The notes under the pieces: generated by a model
What the model was told of the DNA's origin: nothing
Seen by the model: only the letters and a program-made list of their open reading frames with translations
Database searches by the model: none
Program-made: the position numbers and the translations under genes
Origin: UBA668 sp039796575
GTDB taxonomy: Bacteria; Actinomycetota; Acidimicrobiia; Acidimicrobiales; Ilumatobacteraceae
DNA: 64,000 nucleotides
Assembly (NCBI GenBank): GCA_039796575.1
Contig: JBDKJP010000097.1
Span: 1 to 64,000, forward strand
Reading direction: 5' to 3'
Shown here: piece by piece, positions 61,926 to 64,000 of the stretch
Layout of the letters: every line of letters begins with the position of its first letter
Position numbering within the stretch: position 1 is the first letter of the stretch

Positions 61926-62633
61926 ATGAGCACGATCAACGTCCAGCGAGCCGGCGACCGCTTCTTCACCGACGCCGGCTGGCTGAAGAGCCACCACTCG
62001 TTCAACTTCGGCCACCACTACTCACCCGCCCACGACGGCCACGGCCTCCTGCTGGTGAACAACGACGACGTCGTCGCCCCCGGCCAGGGATTCGGCACGC
62101 ACGGCCACCGCGACATGGAGATCGTCACGTGGGTGCTGTCGGGCCGCCTCGAGCACCGCGACAGCGAGGGCAACCACGGCGTCCTCTACCCCGGTCTCGC
62201 ACAGCGGATGAGCGCCGGCCGCGGCATCCGCCACAGCGAGATGAACGCCAGCCCGAACGAGCCCGTGCACTTCGTGCAGATGTGGGTGCTCCCCGACACG
62301 GCCGGCGTGCAACCCGGCTACGAGCAGCGCGATCTCAACGCCGAGCTCGGCAAGGGCGGCCTCGTCGCCATCGCCAGCGGAGAGGGCCACGAGGGCGCGA
62401 TCAGCATCCATCAGCGCGGCGCCGTGCTGTGGGGCGCACGCCTCGCGGCCGGCGAATCGGCGGCCGTGCCGGGCGCCCCGTTCGTGCACGTCTTCGTCGC
62501 ACTCGGCAGCGGCGCACTCGAACAGGCGGGCGATCTCGCCCAGGGCGATGCCGTGCGACTGACCGATTCTTCCGAGCTCCGGTTCACGGCCGGCGCAGAA
62601 GGTGCTGAACTGTTGGTATGGGTCACGGAGTAG
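61926..62633 (+). CDS. Pirin family protein
   Basis: 235 aa. Bicupin with iron ligands in GFGTHGHRDMEIVTWVLSGRLEHRDS (first and second His; quoted in part) and the RMSAGRGIRHSEMN motif of pirins, followed by HFVQMWVLPD. Bacterial pirins (YhhW) can act as quercetin dioxygenases or redox sensors; here no ligand can be named. Its last 16 nt overlap the VOC-protein gene. Confidence 0.9.
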   Translation: MSTINVQRAGDRFFTDAGWLKSHHSFNFGHHYSPAHDGHGLLLVNNDDVVAPGQGFGTHGHRDMEIVTWVLSGRLEHRDSEGNHGVLYPGLAQRMSAGRGIRHSEMNASPNEPVHFVQMWVLPDTAGVQPGYEQRDLNAELGKGGLVAIASGEGHEGAISIHQRGAVLWGARLAAGESAAVPGAPFVHVFVALGSGALEQAGDLAQGDAVRLTDSSELRFTAGAEGAELLVWVTE

Positions 62634-63127
62634 ACGCACAGCAACGAGCCGAGCTCGACGCACGACGCGCCGAGCTGGCAGCGCAGTACATCAAGCCGAG
62701 GGCCGAGCGGCCCGCGAGCACCGCCCGGGGCGTGCACCACGCCGCGCACATCTGCAGCGACGTGGAGCGCACCGTGCAGTTCTACGACGGGCTGCTCGGC
62801 TTCCCGGTGATCGAGATGTTCGAGAACCGCGACTACGAGGGGTCGACGCACTTCTTCTTCGACCTCGGCCACGGCAACTGCCTCGCCTACTTCGACCTGC
62901 CCGGCCTCGACCTCGGCGAGTACGCCGAGGTGCTCGGCGGCCATCACCACCTCGCCATCTCGATGGAGCGCAGTGAGTGGGAGGCCGCGAAGGCCCGGCT
63001 GGAGGCGGCAGGCATCGAGTGCGCCCATGTCGACGGGTCGTCGCTGTACTTCCGCGGCCCCGACGGCGAGCGCCTCGAGCTCATCAGCGACCCGCTCGGC
63101 GAGATGTACGGCAAGTCGGTCGGCTGA
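62618..63127 (+). CDS. Glyoxalase/VOC-fold protein
   Basis: 169 aa from ATG 62618, overlapping the pirin stop by 16 nt. A charged N-terminal helix of ~35 residues is followed by a VOC module: GVHHAAHICSDVERTVQFYDGLLGF, HFFFDLGHGNCLAYF and HHHLAISM (metal His), ending DPLGEMYGKSVG. This family covers dioxygenases and isomerases; the reaction is unknown. Confidence 0.87.
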   Translation: MGHGVDAQQRAELDARRAELAAQYIKPRAERPASTARGVHHAAHICSDVERTVQFYDGLLGFPVIEMFENRDYEGSTHFFFDLGHGNCLAYFDLPGLDLGEYAEVLGGHHHLAISMERSEWEAAKARLEAAGIECAHVDGSSLYFRGPDGERLELISDPLGEMYGKSVG

Positions 63128-63174
63128 CCGCCGCACGAGTTTCCGCGGCGCGGCCGCTCGCCTACCATCCGGAC

Positions 63175-64000
63175 ATGGAATTCCACTTCGCCACCGTCTG
63201 GGAATCACTCGCCGATCAGCTCGCCGACCTCACCGCCGTGGTGCACGGGAACCGTCGGTACACGTGGAAGGAGTACGACGAGCGCGCCGCCCGAGTCGCC
63301 GCTGCGTACACCGCCGCCGGCCTCGGGCCCGACAGCAAGATCGGTCTCTACCTCTACAACGGCAACGAGTACCTCGAGGCCCACTACGCCGCGTTCAAGA
63401 TGCGCGGCGTGCCGATCAACGTGAACTACCGCTACCTCGACGAGGAGCTGGTGTACCTGCTCGACAACGCCGACGCCGAAGCGCTGGTGTTCCACTCGTC
63501 GCTCGGCGATCGCGTCGACCGCATCCGCGAGCGCCTCCCGAAGCTGAAGCTGCTCATCGAGGTCGACGACGGTGGCACCGGCCAGGTGGCCGTCGCACGC
63601 CGCCACGAAGAGGTCATCGCCAGCCACGAGCCGATGCCGCGCATCACCCGCGACGAGGCCGACATCTACATGCTCTACACCGGCGGCACCACCGGCATGC
63701 CGAAGGGCGTGATGTACACGATGGGCGACATCACCCGCGCGTTCGCGCAGCTCGGGTTCCCGCTCATCGGCCTCACCCCGCCCGAGTCGGCGGACGAGAT
63801 CGCCGAGATGGTGAAGGGAGTGCTCGAGACCGGCAACCGCATCATCTCCATGCCGTGCGCACCGCTCATGCACGGCACCGGCGTGTGGCTCGGCGCGATG
63901 ATCCCGCAGCTCGCCGGCGCCGCCGTGGTGACGCTCGAGAGTCGCTCGCTCGACGCCGACGAGATCCTCGGCACCGTGCAGCGCGAGGGCATCACCAACA
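63175..64000 (+). CDS. Acyl-CoA synthetase / AMP-dependent ligase, truncated by window end
   Basis: First 275 codons from ATG 63175; TACCAT 6 nt upstream. N-terminal RYTWKEYDERAARVAAAY and the AMP-forming P-loop YMLYTGGTTGMPKGVM mark a FadD/long-chain or steroid-CoA ligase family member. PCAPLMHGTGVWLGAM is also typical of this group. The CoA-binding and C-terminal lid parts lie beyond the window. It would feed CoA esters to the acyl-CoA dehydrogenases elsewhere in the window. Confidence 0.92.
   Translation, partial: MEFHFATVWESLADQLADLTAVVHGNRRYTWKEYDERAARVAAAYTAAGLGPDSKIGLYLYNGNEYLEAHYAAFKMRGVPINVNYRYLDEELVYLLDNADAEALVFHSSLGDRVDRIRERLPKLKLLIEVDDGGTGQVAVARRHEEVIASHEPMPRITRDEADIYMLYTGGTTGMPKGVMYTMGDITRAFAQLGFPLIGLTPPESADEIAEMVKGVLETGNRIISMPCAPLMHGTGVWLGAMIPQLAGAAVVTLESRSLDADEILGTVQREGITN

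Overview
The window reads as a chromosomal segment of a high-GC actinobacterium, most likely in or near the Acidimicrobiia. This is inferred from pervasive G/C third positions, many GTG starts, a mycofactocin locus, NDMA-type alcohol dehydrogenases, an F420/Ddn-like protein, a LytR-CpsA-Psr protein and many genes that appear to use leaderless promoters (TAnnnT 6-10 nt before the start codon). No 16S or ribosomal marker is present, so the placement is an inference. I saw no tRNA, rRNA or CRISPR array.

Layout. 1-6100: the end of a defence-type operon, with overlapping genes for a Fic protein, a type I restriction HsdR fused to a C-terminal AlbA_2/Schlafen-like domain, and a YaaC-like protein, then about 0.9 kb with little coding. 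6100-10100: a membrane-anchored three-cupredoxin NirK-like oxidase with a downstream HTH regulator, then convergent deoD and mdh separated by three 18-bp palindromes. 10100-15800: a solitary TnpB gene upstream of mdh, then two tandem acyltransferase-SGNH membrane proteins. 15800-20400: aldehyde dehydrogenase, metF, purH and a small membrane protein. 20400-31900: a DrrAB-type ABC exporter, DUF1905 protein, lipoprotein, nitroreductase plus acyl-CoA dehydrogenase, then a carboxylesterase, alcohol dehydrogenase and 2-oxoglutarate oxygenase operon, a GNAT protein and an acyl-CoA dehydrogenase. 31900-43320: lipase-like lipoprotein, a third acyltransferase-SGNH protein, MFS exporter, a DUF559/AbiEi-type gene bracketed by two copies of a long palindrome, cysS, fasciclin protein and a valS interrupted by an in-frame amber codon. 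43320-51800: RDD and MscS proteins, LCP protein, then an operon of two NDMA-dependent alcohol dehydrogenases with MoxR and VWA genes, and an ornithine cyclodeaminase-like gene. 51800-55500: HNH-like gene, a secreted protease gene bracketed by copies of the helD 3' end, and helD. 55500-60000: mycofactocin genes mftA, mftB and mftC followed by plsY-like, Ddn-like and FadH/OYE genes. 60000-64000: a HAD-transmembrane-GH18 fusion, pirin, a glyoxalase-fold protein and a truncated acyl-CoA ligase.

How it fits together. mftA/B/C make and process the mycofactocin precursor, a redox cofactor used by NDMA-type alcohol dehydrogenases, two of which lie 5-7 kb away. The FadH/OYE and Ddn-like flavo/deazaflavin proteins belong to the same redox theme. 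mftD, mftE and mftF are absent here and would have to be elsewhere. The acyl-CoA dehydrogenases, ligase, aldehyde and alcohol dehydrogenases suggest catabolism of alcohols, fatty acids or steroid-like compounds. Accessory DNA is concentrated at 1-6 kb, around tnpB, around the DUF559 gene and around the protease gene.
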